Positions 9,543 to 19,089 of a stretch of DNA of 64,000 nucleotides are shown here, one piece after another. The notes beneath the pieces are model-generated. The model saw only the letters and a list, made by a program, of their open reading frames with translations, was not told the DNA's origin and did no database searches. This stretch comes from Leeuwenhoekiella polynyae (GTDB lineage Bacteria; Bacteroidota; Bacteroidia; Flavobacteriales; Flavobacteriaceae): NCBI RefSeq assembly GCF_004104075.1, contig NZ_QOVK01000001.1:434001-498000 (forward strand), given 5' to 3'. The position numbers and the translations under genes are program-made. Positions within the stretch are counted from its first letter, which is position 1; each line of letters starts with the position of its first letter.

Positions 9543-10936
<1,394 letters not shown>

Positions 10937-10976
10937 TATAGTTTTTTAAAAAATCAGGCTTGCTAAAATTTGGTGC

Positions 10977-10984
10977 AAAACTAA
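10977..10984 (-). promoter_or_regulatory. Candidate -7 promoter box upstream of atpB
   Basis: On the minus strand TAGTTTTG fits the Bacteroidota TAnnTTTG box and would place transcription start about 35-40 bases before the atpB ATG. No clear -33 TTG at the usual 17-21 base spacing is seen, so this rests on the box and its position alone. Confidence 0.4.
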
Positions 10985-11026
10985 ACATTTTATTCACAAA
11001 TGCACCTTTTTTATCAAGAAATAGAC

Positions 11027-11425
11027 TTAAGAATGTTTTTTTAAGATTTTAACAATTACCAAGACCTCATAAATTAAGAATATAAATATGGGTATCAGCA
11101 TACTAAGGCGTTCCATTCTCGTAAAAACTGTATCTGAAAAAAGTAGATTCTTAAAAATTAACGCCAGTAAAAAGAGTTTTGCAAAAATGGAAAACAAAAA
11201 CATAAATCCCAGCTTATCGTGAAGCTCCGGAAGCAACTCAGGAAGCGTTATAAATGTTAGGCATATGATTAAACTACTAATCGCTCCAAAAAGATAAAAG
11301 TTGAGCAAATTATAAGGCAATTCTATATCAAGCAGGTCTAAAACACCCAGATGTAAAAAATAAAAAACAACACCTAAAGCCACGATAATCAAGGCAGCTG
11401 TTGTTAATGGTTTTGTAAGATTCAT
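11027..11425 (-). CDS. DUF6168 family membrane protein of the atp operon
   Basis: This 132-residue protein has four hydrophobic helices with short loops and ends in a lysine-rich tail. It occupies the position between the AtpZ-like gene and atpB, where many bacteria carry an AtpI-type helper. Its start overlaps the stop of atpZ by four bases (ATGA), so the two are translationally coupled. I recognise it as the small DUF6168 family found at this site in flavobacteria. A role in F0 assembly or ion uptake is inferred from position only. Confidence 0.8.
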   Translation of the reverse strand: MNLTKPLTTAALIIVALGVVFYFLHLGVLDLLDIELPYNLLNFYLFGAISSLIICLTFITLPELLPELHDKLGFMFLFSIFAKLFLLALIFKNLLFSDTVFTRMERLSMLIPIFIFLIYEVLVIVKILKKHS

Positions 11426-11637
11426 GAATTAAGGCTTTTTACGGCACGTATGATGACATACATAGACAAGAAAACAGCTATTAGTGACACGACAGGCTCT
11501 AAAAATGTGGTTTCAAATTTACGGTCTAACCAGGCTCCAAAAAGATTACCCAGATAAATGGTTACACCCATCTGTATAGCTATGGTCGAAAATTTTGCCC
11601 AGCTCTTAAGCGGACTTTCCGGCTTCTTTTCTGACAT
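11422..11637 (-). CDS. atpZ: AtpZ/AtpI family membrane protein
   Basis: This 71-residue protein has two membrane helices, the first containing the family-typical QMGVTIYLGNLFGAWLDRKF and the second SLIAVFLSMYVIIRAV. AtpZ/AtpI proteins are thought to assist c-ring assembly or to handle Mg2+/Ca2+ for the ATP synthase. The start overlaps the end of the bactofilin gene by 32 bases and the stop overlaps the DUF6168 gene by four bases. It therefore links the sprE-bactofilin pair to the ATP synthase genes. Confidence 0.88.
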   Translation of the reverse strand: MSEKKPESPLKSWAKFSTIAIQMGVTIYLGNLFGAWLDRKFETTFLEPVVSLIAVFLSMYVIIRAVKSLNS

Positions 11638-12013
11638 CGTTGTTGCTTAGATTTTTTACGCCGTTACCCATATTACAGCTCGCATTAAAGTCGGCACCCG
11701 GCTCTATCGCTAACCTACCCGTAGCAACATCACCTTTTACTACAGCAGATGCTCTCAAATTTAATAAACCCTCGACATTGAGGTTGCCATCTACAGTACC
11801 TTCAAGATCAGCTTCTTTACAAATCAATGTTCCCTTCAGGAGACCATTTTTACCAATTACTACTTTGCCGGTACTTTCAATTTTTCCTTCGAGTTTGCCG
11901 TCTATTCTAAAGTCACCTTCAGATTTAATTTCACCTACAATAGACGTCCCTTCACTGATTCTGTTTTGTTTGTTTCCTCCTTCCGGAAGTTTTGCAGATC
12001 TGTCTTTTCTCAT
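11606..12013 (-). CDS. Bactofilin (polymer-forming cytoskeletal protein)
   Basis: This 135-residue protein has the bactofilin fold signature: the GTSIVGEIKSEGDFRIDGKLEG start and repeated beta-helix rungs ending near residue 115. Bactofilins polymerise without nucleotides into filaments that scaffold cell shape or polar structures. The four-base ATGA overlap with the upstream sprE gene points to coupled translation. The pairing with a T9SS component and with atpZ suggests an envelope-linked role, which is inference. The start used is the ATG at 12013. Confidence 0.92.
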   Translation of the reverse strand: MRKDRSAKLPEGGNKQNRISEGTSIVGEIKSEGDFRIDGKLEGKIESTGKVVIGKNGLLKGTLICKEADLEGTVDGNLNVEGLLNLRASAVVKGDVATGRLAIEPGADFNASCNMGNGVKNLSNNDVRKEAGKSA

Positions 12014-14562
12014 TGTTCTGATTCTAAATTTTGATATGCATCTATATTTTTATGCAGCTGTATAATTCTGTAGTTTGCAGAACTTATCACAACCGGCTCT
12101 TGCTCTTCTTTTCGCGCTAGCAATTTTGCTTCTATCAACCGTTCCTTAAAATATAAGGCTTCGACTTTAGACTTAAAACCGTGAATGGTCAGAAAACTAA
12201 TCTCACTGTTGTAAACATCTTGAGAAACGCTTATATCACCTAGATTATTTTTTGTTAAATAACTACTTATAGAATCGCGTGTTTTACCAATTGAATCGCG
12301 CTGATTGGCTTTAAACTCATACAATAACTTGTAGTTTTTAGCTTCGGTATCAGCTACAAAATTTTTGCTCTTCAATTGAGGTAAAGCTTTATCTAAAAGC
12401 TCTTTTGCTTTTTTACCTTCTTCTTGATTGGGGTAATTGAGTGCTACATAATTTAAAGCATCCTCATAAGCCTCATAACCTTGATAACGGCCTATCGCAG
12501 TTGCTTTTAGCAGCTCAAATTTTGGAATAAAAGCATCTCCTGCAAACTCATCTATATAGCTGTCTGCCTTTGATATCACATCAGCGTACTGCTGATTTTC
12601 AAAACTCTGGTACAATTTGTTATACAACACTTCAGGACTATCTTCATCCTGACTTAAAGCCTCATTAGGATTTCTAATTATACTGGCATAACGTGTATCT
12701 GCATAATTCTGAAGGATATCAAACTTGTATTTATCACTGTTGAAAGCATCTCCCTGCGCTTCATAAAGTTGATACAAATTGTATTTAGCCGGAAGCACTA
12801 AACGCTCTTCAGGGTCATTAAGTAATAAACGCTCTAAACGATCTATTGCTAAAATAGGTTCTCTCAATTTTTCTTTATAAATCAAACCAAGCTGATAATA
12901 AGCAAAATTACGCTCCGTACTAATACTGTCTATTATAGGTTTTTCTGAAGGAATTTTACTAATATAATTGTCTGCATTATACAAACCGTTCTCTGCTGTC
13001 TCAAGCAAATCTTCTTCTCCGGCAATCTCATTTTGCTCCAATGCGCTTGCCTGCTTATCAGAAAATCTCCAGTTGTCTTCGTTAGGGCGGTTTCCCCAGC
13101 GGGTTTTAAAATCAAGTTTACCCTGAGCTATTTGCACCGGACTATAAAAATAAAATCCGCTTGCAGATGGTGGACTGTTATTGTTATCTGCCACAAAAAA
13201 TTCGTTGTTAGCCAAAGTAGCTTCAGCAACCTCAGCTGCGATAGAATCTTTTGCTTTTTGCTCTTTTAACTTTGCTATATAACCTTCAAAATAGGCTAAA
13301 CGATCAGCATCATTCATCTTAACAAGATTTAAAATACTGTCGTTGCGGGTAGCGAGACCTTCATAGAGAATCACGTCGCTAAGATTTTCACGCTTTTTAT
13401 TGATACTGCGATATTCACGCGTTTTTTCAGGTACAAAAGCAAGCGTACTATCGTAGTAAGCTCCTGCTGTAATATATTCTGAATTATTAAAATTAAGATC
13501 TCCCAGACTTAAATAATTACGTGACGTGAGGTATTTGTCTTCGCCTTGAGAAGCGATCGATTTGTTGTAATACGCAACTGCGGAATCTTCACGCCCTACA
13601 TTGCGGTAAAATTCTGCAAATTGATTCTGAATGATATCTAAATAGGGGCGGTTCTCGCGGTTTTCTTCTAAAGCTGTAAGCAATTCAAAAAGTTGTTCCT
13701 GATCCTGAGTTTCGTAGTCAAAATTCCGGATTTTATTGATGTAGGCATTAATCATATACCGGCGTGGTGAACGACGGTTCAAATCGATTACTTTATCATA
13801 ATTTGCATTGGCCAATTGGTTCTGACCTATCACGTCATACAATTGCCCTTTTATAAAATAATATCTACCTTTTTCTTCACTCTTACGGGTAAGATAAGCG
13901 GCTTTTTCAATATAAACCAATGCGCTATCCAGGCGATCTTCATAAATATACCCTTGTGCCAACATCGCTGAAGCATCAGCAAAATCCTGACGATCTAACG
14001 CGTCTTCTTCTTCAAGAAGTTTGTGCAAGCTTTCTATTGCAATTTTGGTTTTCTCTAAACGTAAATTGGTTTTTGCCTTCCAAATTTTGGCTTGTGCAAT
14101 AGTGTTACTCGCAGGATAATACGCTAAGATATAGTTGAAAGCTTCCAGAGCGCGCACAAAGCGCAAATCGTAATAACGGGATTTACCAAGTAGCATAAAA
14201 GCCTCATCTATTTGAGGATTCCGCTCGGTGCCGTTAATTTCCATACTGTGTTTTTGTATGGCTTTAATAGCTTTTTCTTCAGAACGTTCAAAACTGGGAT
14301 CTTTAGCTTCTCCCGGTAGAGGAATAAAATCTGGTGAATCTAAACGCTCAATGGGTAAAATAGCCCAGAAATTATCTTGATAACCATTAATAAGTGCATC
14401 ACGACCTTCCTCAAAGGCTTGCCGCCCGTTAAAAAGTATGTTATACTCAGCCGTTATCGCGTGAAAATTACGCGACAAAAACTTGTCTTTCTTGCGGGAG
14501 CACCCCACAAGAACAGCCAGTATCATTAGAAAAACGAGTAATTTTTGTACCAGAGTTTGCAA
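12010..14562 (-). CDS. sprE: SprE/PorW-like type IX secretion and gliding lipoprotein
   Basis: This 850-residue TPR lipoprotein begins with a signal peptide and lipobox ending at C21 (LAVLVGCS). It continues with the characteristic FHAITAEYNILFNGRQAFEEG segment of SprE of Flavobacterium johnsoniae and PorW of Porphyromonas. In those organisms the protein is needed for type IX secretion and gliding, apparently by linking the outer-membrane translocon to the inner-membrane motor. TPR-like helical repeats cover most of the length, and the C-terminal ~60 residues form an SPOR-like end (SFLTIHGFKSKVEALYFKERL). It heads the run leading into the ATP synthase genes. Confidence 0.93.
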   Translation of the reverse strand: MQTLVQKLLVFLMILAVLVGCSRKKDKFLSRNFHAITAEYNILFNGRQAFEEGRDALINGYQDNFWAILPIERLDSPDFIPLPGEAKDPSFERSEEKAIKAIQKHSMEINGTERNPQIDEAFMLLGKSRYYDLRFVRALEAFNYILAYYPASNTIAQAKIWKAKTNLRLEKTKIAIESLHKLLEEEDALDRQDFADASAMLAQGYIYEDRLDSALVYIEKAAYLTRKSEEKGRYYFIKGQLYDVIGQNQLANANYDKVIDLNRRSPRRYMINAYINKIRNFDYETQDQEQLFELLTALEENRENRPYLDIIQNQFAEFYRNVGREDSAVAYYNKSIASQGEDKYLTSRNYLSLGDLNFNNSEYITAGAYYDSTLAFVPEKTREYRSINKKRENLSDVILYEGLATRNDSILNLVKMNDADRLAYFEGYIAKLKEQKAKDSIAAEVAEATLANNEFFVADNNNSPPSASGFYFYSPVQIAQGKLDFKTRWGNRPNEDNWRFSDKQASALEQNEIAGEEDLLETAENGLYNADNYISKIPSEKPIIDSISTERNFAYYQLGLIYKEKLREPILAIDRLERLLLNDPEERLVLPAKYNLYQLYEAQGDAFNSDKYKFDILQNYADTRYASIIRNPNEALSQDEDSPEVLYNKLYQSFENQQYADVISKADSYIDEFAGDAFIPKFELLKATAIGRYQGYEAYEDALNYVALNYPNQEEGKKAKELLDKALPQLKSKNFVADTEAKNYKLLYEFKANQRDSIGKTRDSISSYLTKNNLGDISVSQDVYNSEISFLTIHGFKSKVEALYFKERLIEAKLLARKEEQEPVVISSANYRIIQLHKNIDAYQNLESEQ

Positions 14563-14598
14563 ATCGTTTTAGAGTATATAGCAATAACTGCAAAGTAG

Positions 14599-14606
14599 CA
14601 AAATTA
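14599..14606 (-). promoter_or_regulatory. Candidate -7 promoter box upstream of sprE
   Basis: The minus-strand sequence TAATTTTG matches TAnnTTTG and lies 37 bases before the sprE ATG, giving an expected leader of about 33 bases. No convincing -33 TTG is found. Confidence 0.42.
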
Positions 14607-14670
14607 GTATGAAGGGGTTAAAAAGACGTTAAAATAATTCATTTCATTTTAATCGTTTTTGCTAATCATA

Positions 14671-14702
14671 AAAAAAGCCCGGCATTAAATACCAGACTTT
14701 TT
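14671..14702 (-). terminator. Intrinsic terminator after the OmpW-like gene
   Basis: On the minus strand AAGTCTGG pairs with CCGGGCTT (two G-U pairs) around a nine-base loop and is followed by a U run. It lies 21 bases past the stop of the OmpW-like gene and separates it from sprE. Confidence 0.78.
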
Positions 14703-14722
14703 GAAATAATTGAATCTTTTGC

Positions 14723-15373
14723 TTATAATTTAATTCCGACACCAACACCTATTAACCAGGGGTTTATGTCTACATCAGCATTTACAGTAGCATTTAATGC
14801 AGTTGTTGCATTTACTGTAGCATCTGTTTGTAAAAAGAGCTTTTTGACATCGAGGTTGATAAACCATTTATCACTAATCATATAATCAATACCTACCTGA
14901 GCCGCATAACCTAAACTATTATCATAATCTACGTCATCAATTACAGAACCAGACTTTGAACTGTAAAAAATAGTGTAGTTAAGACCTGCACCTACATAAG
15001 GTTTAAAATTACCCAACTCGGTAACGTGGTATTGAAATGTTAATGTAGGCGGTAATAACCATACACTGCCTAAATCAACATCACCCGCTGCTGTATGTAC
15101 CGCTTTGACATCGTGCTTTGTAGTTCCTAAAATCAATTCTAAAGACCAGTTCTTTGTGAAATAATACGAAATATCTAATTCTGGAATAAAGGAAGTGGAA
15201 ATATCTGTACCACCACCAATTACTTCTATTGAAGCGCTCTCATCTGGAGCAACTAAAACACCCCGTACTCTAAACTGCCATGGATTGTCTAAACCATCTG
15301 CTTTTGTCTCTTGAGCTTGAATTCCTAACACACCAAATAGTGCGGTAAGACCTGTTAAAATTATTTTTTTCAT
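14723..15373 (-). CDS. OmpW family outer membrane beta-barrel protein
   Basis: This 216-residue protein has a cleavable signal peptide (1-20, ending GIQAQ) and alternating hydrophobic strands typical of an eight-stranded barrel. Motifs seen are ELDISYYFTKNWSLELILGTTKH, LPPTLTFQYHV, FKPYVGAGLNYT and a barrel-type C-terminus. OmpW proteins form narrow channels for hydrophobic molecules. The gene is monocistronic: it has a terminator downstream and a TAATTTTG box (15399-15406, minus strand) 26 bases upstream. Confidence 0.92.
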   Translation of the reverse strand: MKKIILTGLTALFGVLGIQAQETKADGLDNPWQFRVRGVLVAPDESASIEVIGGGTDISTSFIPELDISYYFTKNWSLELILGTTKHDVKAVHTAAGDVDLGSVWLLPPTLTFQYHVTELGNFKPYVGAGLNYTIFYSSKSGSVIDDVDYDNSLGYAAQVGIDYMISDKWFINLDVKKLFLQTDATVNATTALNATVNADVDINPWLIGVGVGIKL

Positions 15374-15398
15374 CTGTTTTTATGTTTAAAAGTTGCCC

Positions 15399-15406
15399 AA
15401 AATTAT
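15399..15406 (-). promoter_or_regulatory. Candidate -7 promoter box of the OmpW-like gene
   Basis: TAATTTTG on the minus strand, ending 26 bases before the ATG at 15373, matches TAnnTTTG. No clear -33 TTG is present. Confidence 0.42.
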
Positions 15407-15456
15407 TGAGAACATTTAACCTAAAAACTGATAAAAATCAGTTGAAAAATCAGCTT

Positions 15457-16176
15457 TTATATTTCATTGACACCTAAACTCTCCTTACTAAAATAAGCTT
15501 CCAGCTCTTTAAGTGTAGCCTCAGAAGTTTTGATGTCGTTTACCACGCTTCCTTTTTCAAGTACTACGATGCGCTCGCAGACATCTGTAACGTGCATCAG
15601 GTCATGACTAGAAACCAAAACCGTAACTCCGGTTTCTGATGCTAGTTTTTTGATGATTCCTTTTAAACGAATTTGTGTGGTAGGATCCAAATTTGCAAAA
15701 GGTTCGTCTAGAATCACAACTTCCGGATTCCCGATTAGTGTTGCTACGATACCCACTTTCTTCATATTTCCTTTAGAAAGATCGCGTAGGTATTTGCGTT
15801 TTCCTAAAATCTCATCATTAAAGAAATCTTCAAAACCAGCAAGTAGTTTGTCTACGTCAGCTTTATTTTGACCGCGTAGTTCACCAATAAAATAAAAATA
15901 TTCTTCCGCAGTGAGATAGCCTATTAAGAAGCTTTCATCAATAAAAGATGCCGTGTGCGATTTCCAGGCTTCGCTTTCATTCACTTTAGCTTCTCCGTTT
16001 TGAATATATCCGGTAGTAGGTTGGATCAAATCGAGCAAAGCACTAAACAATGTGGTTTTACCTGCACCATTATTTCCTACCAAGCCAAAGGATTCTCCTT
16101 TAGGAATATGAAGTTCGTCTATTTTTAAAACGGTCACACCGTTGTAGGTTTTTGATAAGTCGTGTATATGTATCAT
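15457..16176 (-). CDS. ABC transporter ATP-binding protein
   Basis: This 239-residue ATPase has Walker A GNNGAGKT (34-41), a Walker B ILDEP (155-159) with the switch region, and the H-loop in VSSHDL. The signature motif is LSKGN (133-137) in place of LSGGQ, which is common among exporter-type ATPases paired with DUF5687-like permeases. It lies downstream of the DUF5687 gene, 52 bases away, and the two should form one transporter. The exported substrate is unknown. Confidence 0.95.
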   Translation of the reverse strand: MIHIHDLSKTYNGVTVLKIDELHIPKGESFGLVGNNGAGKTTLFSALLDLIQPTTGYIQNGEAKVNESEAWKSHTASFIDESFLIGYLTAEEYFYFIGELRGQNKADVDKLLAGFEDFFNDEILGKRKYLRDLSKGNMKKVGIVATLIGNPEVVILDEPFANLDPTTQIRLKGIIKKLASETGVTVLVSSHDLMHVTDVCERIVVLEKGSVVNDIKTSEATLKELEAYFSKESLGVNEI

Positions 16177-16195
16177 AATTTTAGTTTTTATAGTT

Positions 16196-16214
16196 CCCTT
16201 CCCTTGGGGAAGGG
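16196..16214. repeat. C/G-rich hairpin of the dispersed flavobacterial intergenic type
   Basis: CCCTTCCC pairs with GGGAAGGG around a three-base loop and is followed by GTTAGGGATGGG. It lies in the gap between the permease and ATPase genes. It resembles the hairpin at 18861-18881 (CCCC-AAA-GGGG core with a TTAGGG flank on one strand), so both look like copies of one small palindromic repeat family. Confidence 0.6.
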
Positions 16215-16228
16215 TTAGGGATGGGACA

Positions 16229-17698
16229 TTAGTTTTTCTGTTTGTAAGCGGCTATGGTTTTATACTTTTCGGCTTTATAAATACCAATGATTTTTTTGAA
16301 CATAAAATCTCTAAATGCAAAACCGGCAACTCCGGCTAAAGCTACTAATGCATAACCAAATACAGGTCCTAGTGTAAAATGCCCAATCGCGTACAAAGCT
16401 ATTGGCAACAACAGCTTAGGCATCGTGATCAATAACGTTTTTACATTGAAAGACGAACTATCACCAAAGGCTTTTTTATTACTCGTTAGATCAATTGGAG
16501 TTTTAATATACGCACCACCCCAAAGCACCACGTGACCGTTAACACCCATATTGTAAATTCCGCCAACGAATACCGCGGCGTAAGCTTCCCAACCAAAATA
16601 CAAATAGCCCAAACCTAAAATGGTAGAAATCCCAGCAGCAATAACAACCAGCATCCATTTTGACTTTAAATATTCTTCATAACTGATGTTTTGAGTCATC
16701 ATTAGCGGGTAGTAAGAACTGTCCCAGCTGGGAACAAACTGCCCAAAACTGAATAAGAAACCACCGGTGACAAATATCCCGGCAAAAATCTTCATAAACG
16801 GATTATCGTAGCTTTCTATTCCGCCGGTAAAAAAGAGCAATCCGTAGAATAAGAACACAACACTCATAATCACTGTGGTTTTAGAGCGTTTATTGCGTTT
16901 AATCAGCTTGATATCATTTTTAAGAAAAAGCGCAGTTTTTCCGAAGCGGTCTAACCAATCTAAATTTTCTGTAGTTGCTTCTTTTGCTTTAGCAGACAAG
17001 CCTTGGTCAAGATATAGGCGTTTTAAGAAATACGCGTGTGCTACTTTATACAATACAAGCGCAAGCACAACAGGAATGGCAAACATCCATAACTGCTCAA
17101 ATAAACCTTGAAAATAAGCTCCTGTATAAGGTGTAACGTCAAAAATACCGTAATACTGCAAAGCGCCAATTCCAATAATTACTGATGCCAGACCAATAAC
17201 AAGCGGCATCGCATCATTGAGAAAAACGTTGATAAAATTATTGATGTAGATCATTGCCAGCATTCCCAGATGCCAAGTAATTACATGAACAGGGTCATAG
17301 CCTTGACCAATTAAAACCACACTAAAAGGAATAAAGAAAAATGCGTGTACGATATTAAAAAACGAGAGCATGGTTTTGCCCAAAGCAAAATCAACAATTT
17401 TAGCCTTTTTAAAAGGCAACAACAGCAAGGGCTTGATGTTGACAACCGGCATTTTTTGAAGCATATATTTTATCACAAGATCCAGAACCACATAATAGAT
17501 CATAAATCGGTTTATGGTTTCTAGTGGTTCAAGTCCGGCTTTTTCCAGTCCAAAATAAGCACCTACTCCGGCAAGCGTAAAAATCCCTATAAAATAAAGC
17601 GCACCCAGCGCCATAAAGATTTTTAAAACCAGATTGGTTTGAAAAGCAGCAGACCTAAAAAAGCTCTTCCATTCCAGATTGATAAAGTGTTTAATCAT
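16229..17698 (-). CDS. DUF5687 family ABC permease
   Basis: This 489-residue membrane protein has about 12 hydrophobic helices and begins with a cytoplasmic MIKHFINLEWKSFFRSAAF segment. It belongs to the DUF5687 family of flavobacterial permeases, normally found next to an ABC ATPase as here. A soluble stretch around residues 235-265 (LDQGLSAKAKEATTENLDWL) could be the contact with the ATPase. The pair probably exports an envelope compound or peptide; the substrate cannot be deduced. Confidence 0.88.
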   Translation of the reverse strand: MIKHFINLEWKSFFRSAAFQTNLVLKIFMALGALYFIGIFTLAGVGAYFGLEKAGLEPLETINRFMIYYVVLDLVIKYMLQKMPVVNIKPLLLLPFKKAKIVDFALGKTMLSFFNIVHAFFFIPFSVVLIGQGYDPVHVITWHLGMLAMIYINNFINVFLNDAMPLVIGLASVIIGIGALQYYGIFDVTPYTGAYFQGLFEQLWMFAIPVVLALVLYKVAHAYFLKRLYLDQGLSAKAKEATTENLDWLDRFGKTALFLKNDIKLIKRNKRSKTTVIMSVVFLFYGLLFFTGGIESYDNPFMKIFAGIFVTGGFLFSFGQFVPSWDSSYYPLMMTQNISYEEYLKSKWMLVVIAAGISTILGLGYLYFGWEAYAAVFVGGIYNMGVNGHVVLWGGAYIKTPIDLTSNKKAFGDSSSFNVKTLLITMPKLLLPIALYAIGHFTLGPVFGYALVALAGVAGFAFRDFMFKKIIGIYKAEKYKTIAAYKQKN

Positions 17699-17781
17699 CT
17701 ATTTTGTTTTTTTAGGATTTTTAGTTAATGCATTAGTGCATAAATTATAAAAATGTTACGCCTCAAAACCGTCTTGCTTTG

Positions 17782-17789
17782 TATTTTTG
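17782..17789 (+). promoter_or_regulatory. Candidate -7 promoter box of the ferredoxin reductase gene
   Basis: TATTTTTG matches TAnnTTTG and lies 17 bases before the ATG at 17806, implying a leader of only about a dozen bases. The -33 element is not obvious. Confidence 0.4.
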
Positions 17790-17805
17790 CCAAAATTTTT
17801 AAGCA

Positions 17806-18858
17806 ATGAGCGATTTTCACGCACTTACTATACAAGATATTACACGCGAGACCGAGCAAGCCGTAAGCATTACTTTTGGTGTTCCAGACGCGTTAAAAAA
17901 AACCTATTCGTTTAAAGCCGGTCAATACATCACGATAAAAACAACTATTGACGGCAAAGAAGTTCGTCGTGCTTATTCCTTATGTTCTACTCCGCAAAGC
18001 GGAAATTTAAAAGTAGCCGTAAAAGAAGTTGAAGGCGGAACCTTTTCTGTACTCGCAAACAACAAATTAACCGTAGGTCAATCTCTAGAAGTGCATCCAC
18101 CAGAAGGAAAATTTATTGTTGAGCCTAACGGTAAGAATGCTAAAGATTATGCTGCATTTGCTGCAGGAAGCGGTATTACTCCGGTACTTTCAATAGTAAA
18201 AACAATTTTAGAAGAAGAACCTAAAAGTAGATTTGTTCTCGCTTACGGAAACCGTACAGTTGAAGAAACCATCTTTCACAAAGAACTTCTGGAGTTGCAA
18301 TTACAATATCCCGATCGCTTGTTTATTGAGTTTATCTACAGCCGTAAACAAGAGACTGATGCGCACTTTGGAAGAATAGAAAAAGCAACGGTTAATTTTA
18401 TATTGAAGAATAAATTTAAATCTCACGATTTTGACCAGTTCTTTTTATGCGGACCAGAAGAAATGATAAATGGAGTTCGTGGAGTTCTACAAGAAAATGA
18501 GATTCCTAAAGAAAATGTGAAGTTTGAACTTTTTACCTCTTCTGATGATGGTGAAGAGATCGCCGAAGCTTTAGACGGTCAAACGAATTTAAAAATCATT
18601 TGTGACGATGAAGAGTTTGAGTTGGTTATTCCACAGAATAAAATAATTTTAGACGCCGCTCTTGATAATGATATTGATGCGCCACACTCGTGCCAGGGAG
18701 GTATTTGCAGCAGCTGTATTGCTCGCGTTACCGAAGGAACAGCCGTGATGCGTAAAAATCAGATTCTAACTGATGATGAAGTTGAAGAAGGATTGATTTT
18801 AACTTGCCAGGCACTGGCTACCTCAACAAATCTGGTTGTTGACTTTGATGATATTTAA
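17806..18858 (+). CDS. FAD/NAD(P)H reductase with C-terminal 2Fe-2S ferredoxin domain
   Basis: This 350-residue flavoprotein resembles PaaE/HCP reductase-type electron-transfer proteins. The N-terminal FAD domain has RAYS (55-58), followed by an NAD(P)-binding domain with AAGSGITPVLS. The plant-type 2Fe-2S domain at the C-terminus has cysteines C296, C301, C304 and C334 (CX4CX2CX29C). It passes electrons from NAD(P)H through FAD and the cluster to an unknown acceptor oxygenase or reductase. No paaABCD genes are near, so a role in phenylacetate oxidation is not supported here; flavobacteria often carry such a gene alone. Confidence 0.9.
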   Translation: MSDFHALTIQDITRETEQAVSITFGVPDALKKTYSFKAGQYITIKTTIDGKEVRRAYSLCSTPQSGNLKVAVKEVEGGTFSVLANNKLTVGQSLEVHPPEGKFIVEPNGKNAKDYAAFAAGSGITPVLSIVKTILEEEPKSRFVLAYGNRTVEETIFHKELLELQLQYPDRLFIEFIYSRKQETDAHFGRIEKATVNFILKNKFKSHDFDQFFLCGPEEMINGVRGVLQENEIPKENVKFELFTSSDDGEEIAEALDGQTNLKIICDDEEFELVIPQNKIILDAALDNDIDAPHSCQGGICSSCIARVTEGTAVMRKNQILTDDEVEEGLILTCQALATSTNLVVDFDDI

Positions 18859-18860
18859 AG

Positions 18861-18881
18861 CCCCCTAATCCCCAAAGGGGG
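18861..18881. repeat. CCCCC/GGGGG hairpin repeat
   Basis: CCCCC (18861-18865) and GGGGG (18877-18881) enclose a nested CCCC-AAA-GGGG. This short palindrome is of the type scattered through flavobacterial intergenic regions, and the element at 16196-16214 is a relative. Confidence 0.6.
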
Positions 18882-18888
18882 AATTTGA

Positions 18889-18924
18889 AAAAGACCTCAA
18901 AAGTTTAAACTTTTGAGGTCTTTT
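18889..18924. terminator. Bidirectional terminator, perfect 36-base palindrome
   Basis: Two 18-base arms (ending in GTTT and starting AAAC at the centre, with GACCTC/GAGGTC in the stem) form a perfect palindrome with A and T runs outside. It serves the plus-strand reductase gene and the minus-strand genes that end near 18938. Confidence 0.85.
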
Positions 18925-18937
18925 ACTTAGTTAGAAC

Positions 18938-19078
18938 TTATCCGCTATATTTTACCATCACCTTGCTTATGGGAGTAAACTCAAGTTCTCCTCCTTCTAA
19001 TTTTAGAAGCATATCGTTCATCATTGATTTATAGTTTTCCGAAAACTCGAATCTATTTTTGGAATTTTTATCAGACAT
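18938..19078 (-). CDS. Possible small protein, 46 residues
   Basis: An ORF from ATG at 19078 to TAA at 18938 encodes 46 residues (MSDKNSKNRFEFSENY start, VMVKYSG end). It sits 11 bases downstream of the nitronate monooxygenase-like stop, in the same direction, and the terminator at 18889-18924 follows directly. I recognise no family. The AG-rich Shine-Dalgarno is absent, but Bacteroidota often lack one. The placement before a terminator and the amphipathic composition favour a real gene, without proof. Confidence 0.38.
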   Translation of the reverse strand: MSDKNSKNRFEFSENYKSMMNDMLLKLEGGELEFTPISKVMVKYSG

Positions 19079-19089
19079 AATTTGAGAAT

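Noticed and set aside
11640-12065. Long open frame on the plus strand opposite the bactofilin gene
   Set aside because: It is antisense to a clear bactofilin, its product has biased composition, and no family or promoter supports it.
17806-18858. Phenylacetate degradation role (paaE) for the 2Fe-2S reductase
   Set aside because: No paaABCD genes lie nearby, and this reductase type occurs alone in many flavobacteria.
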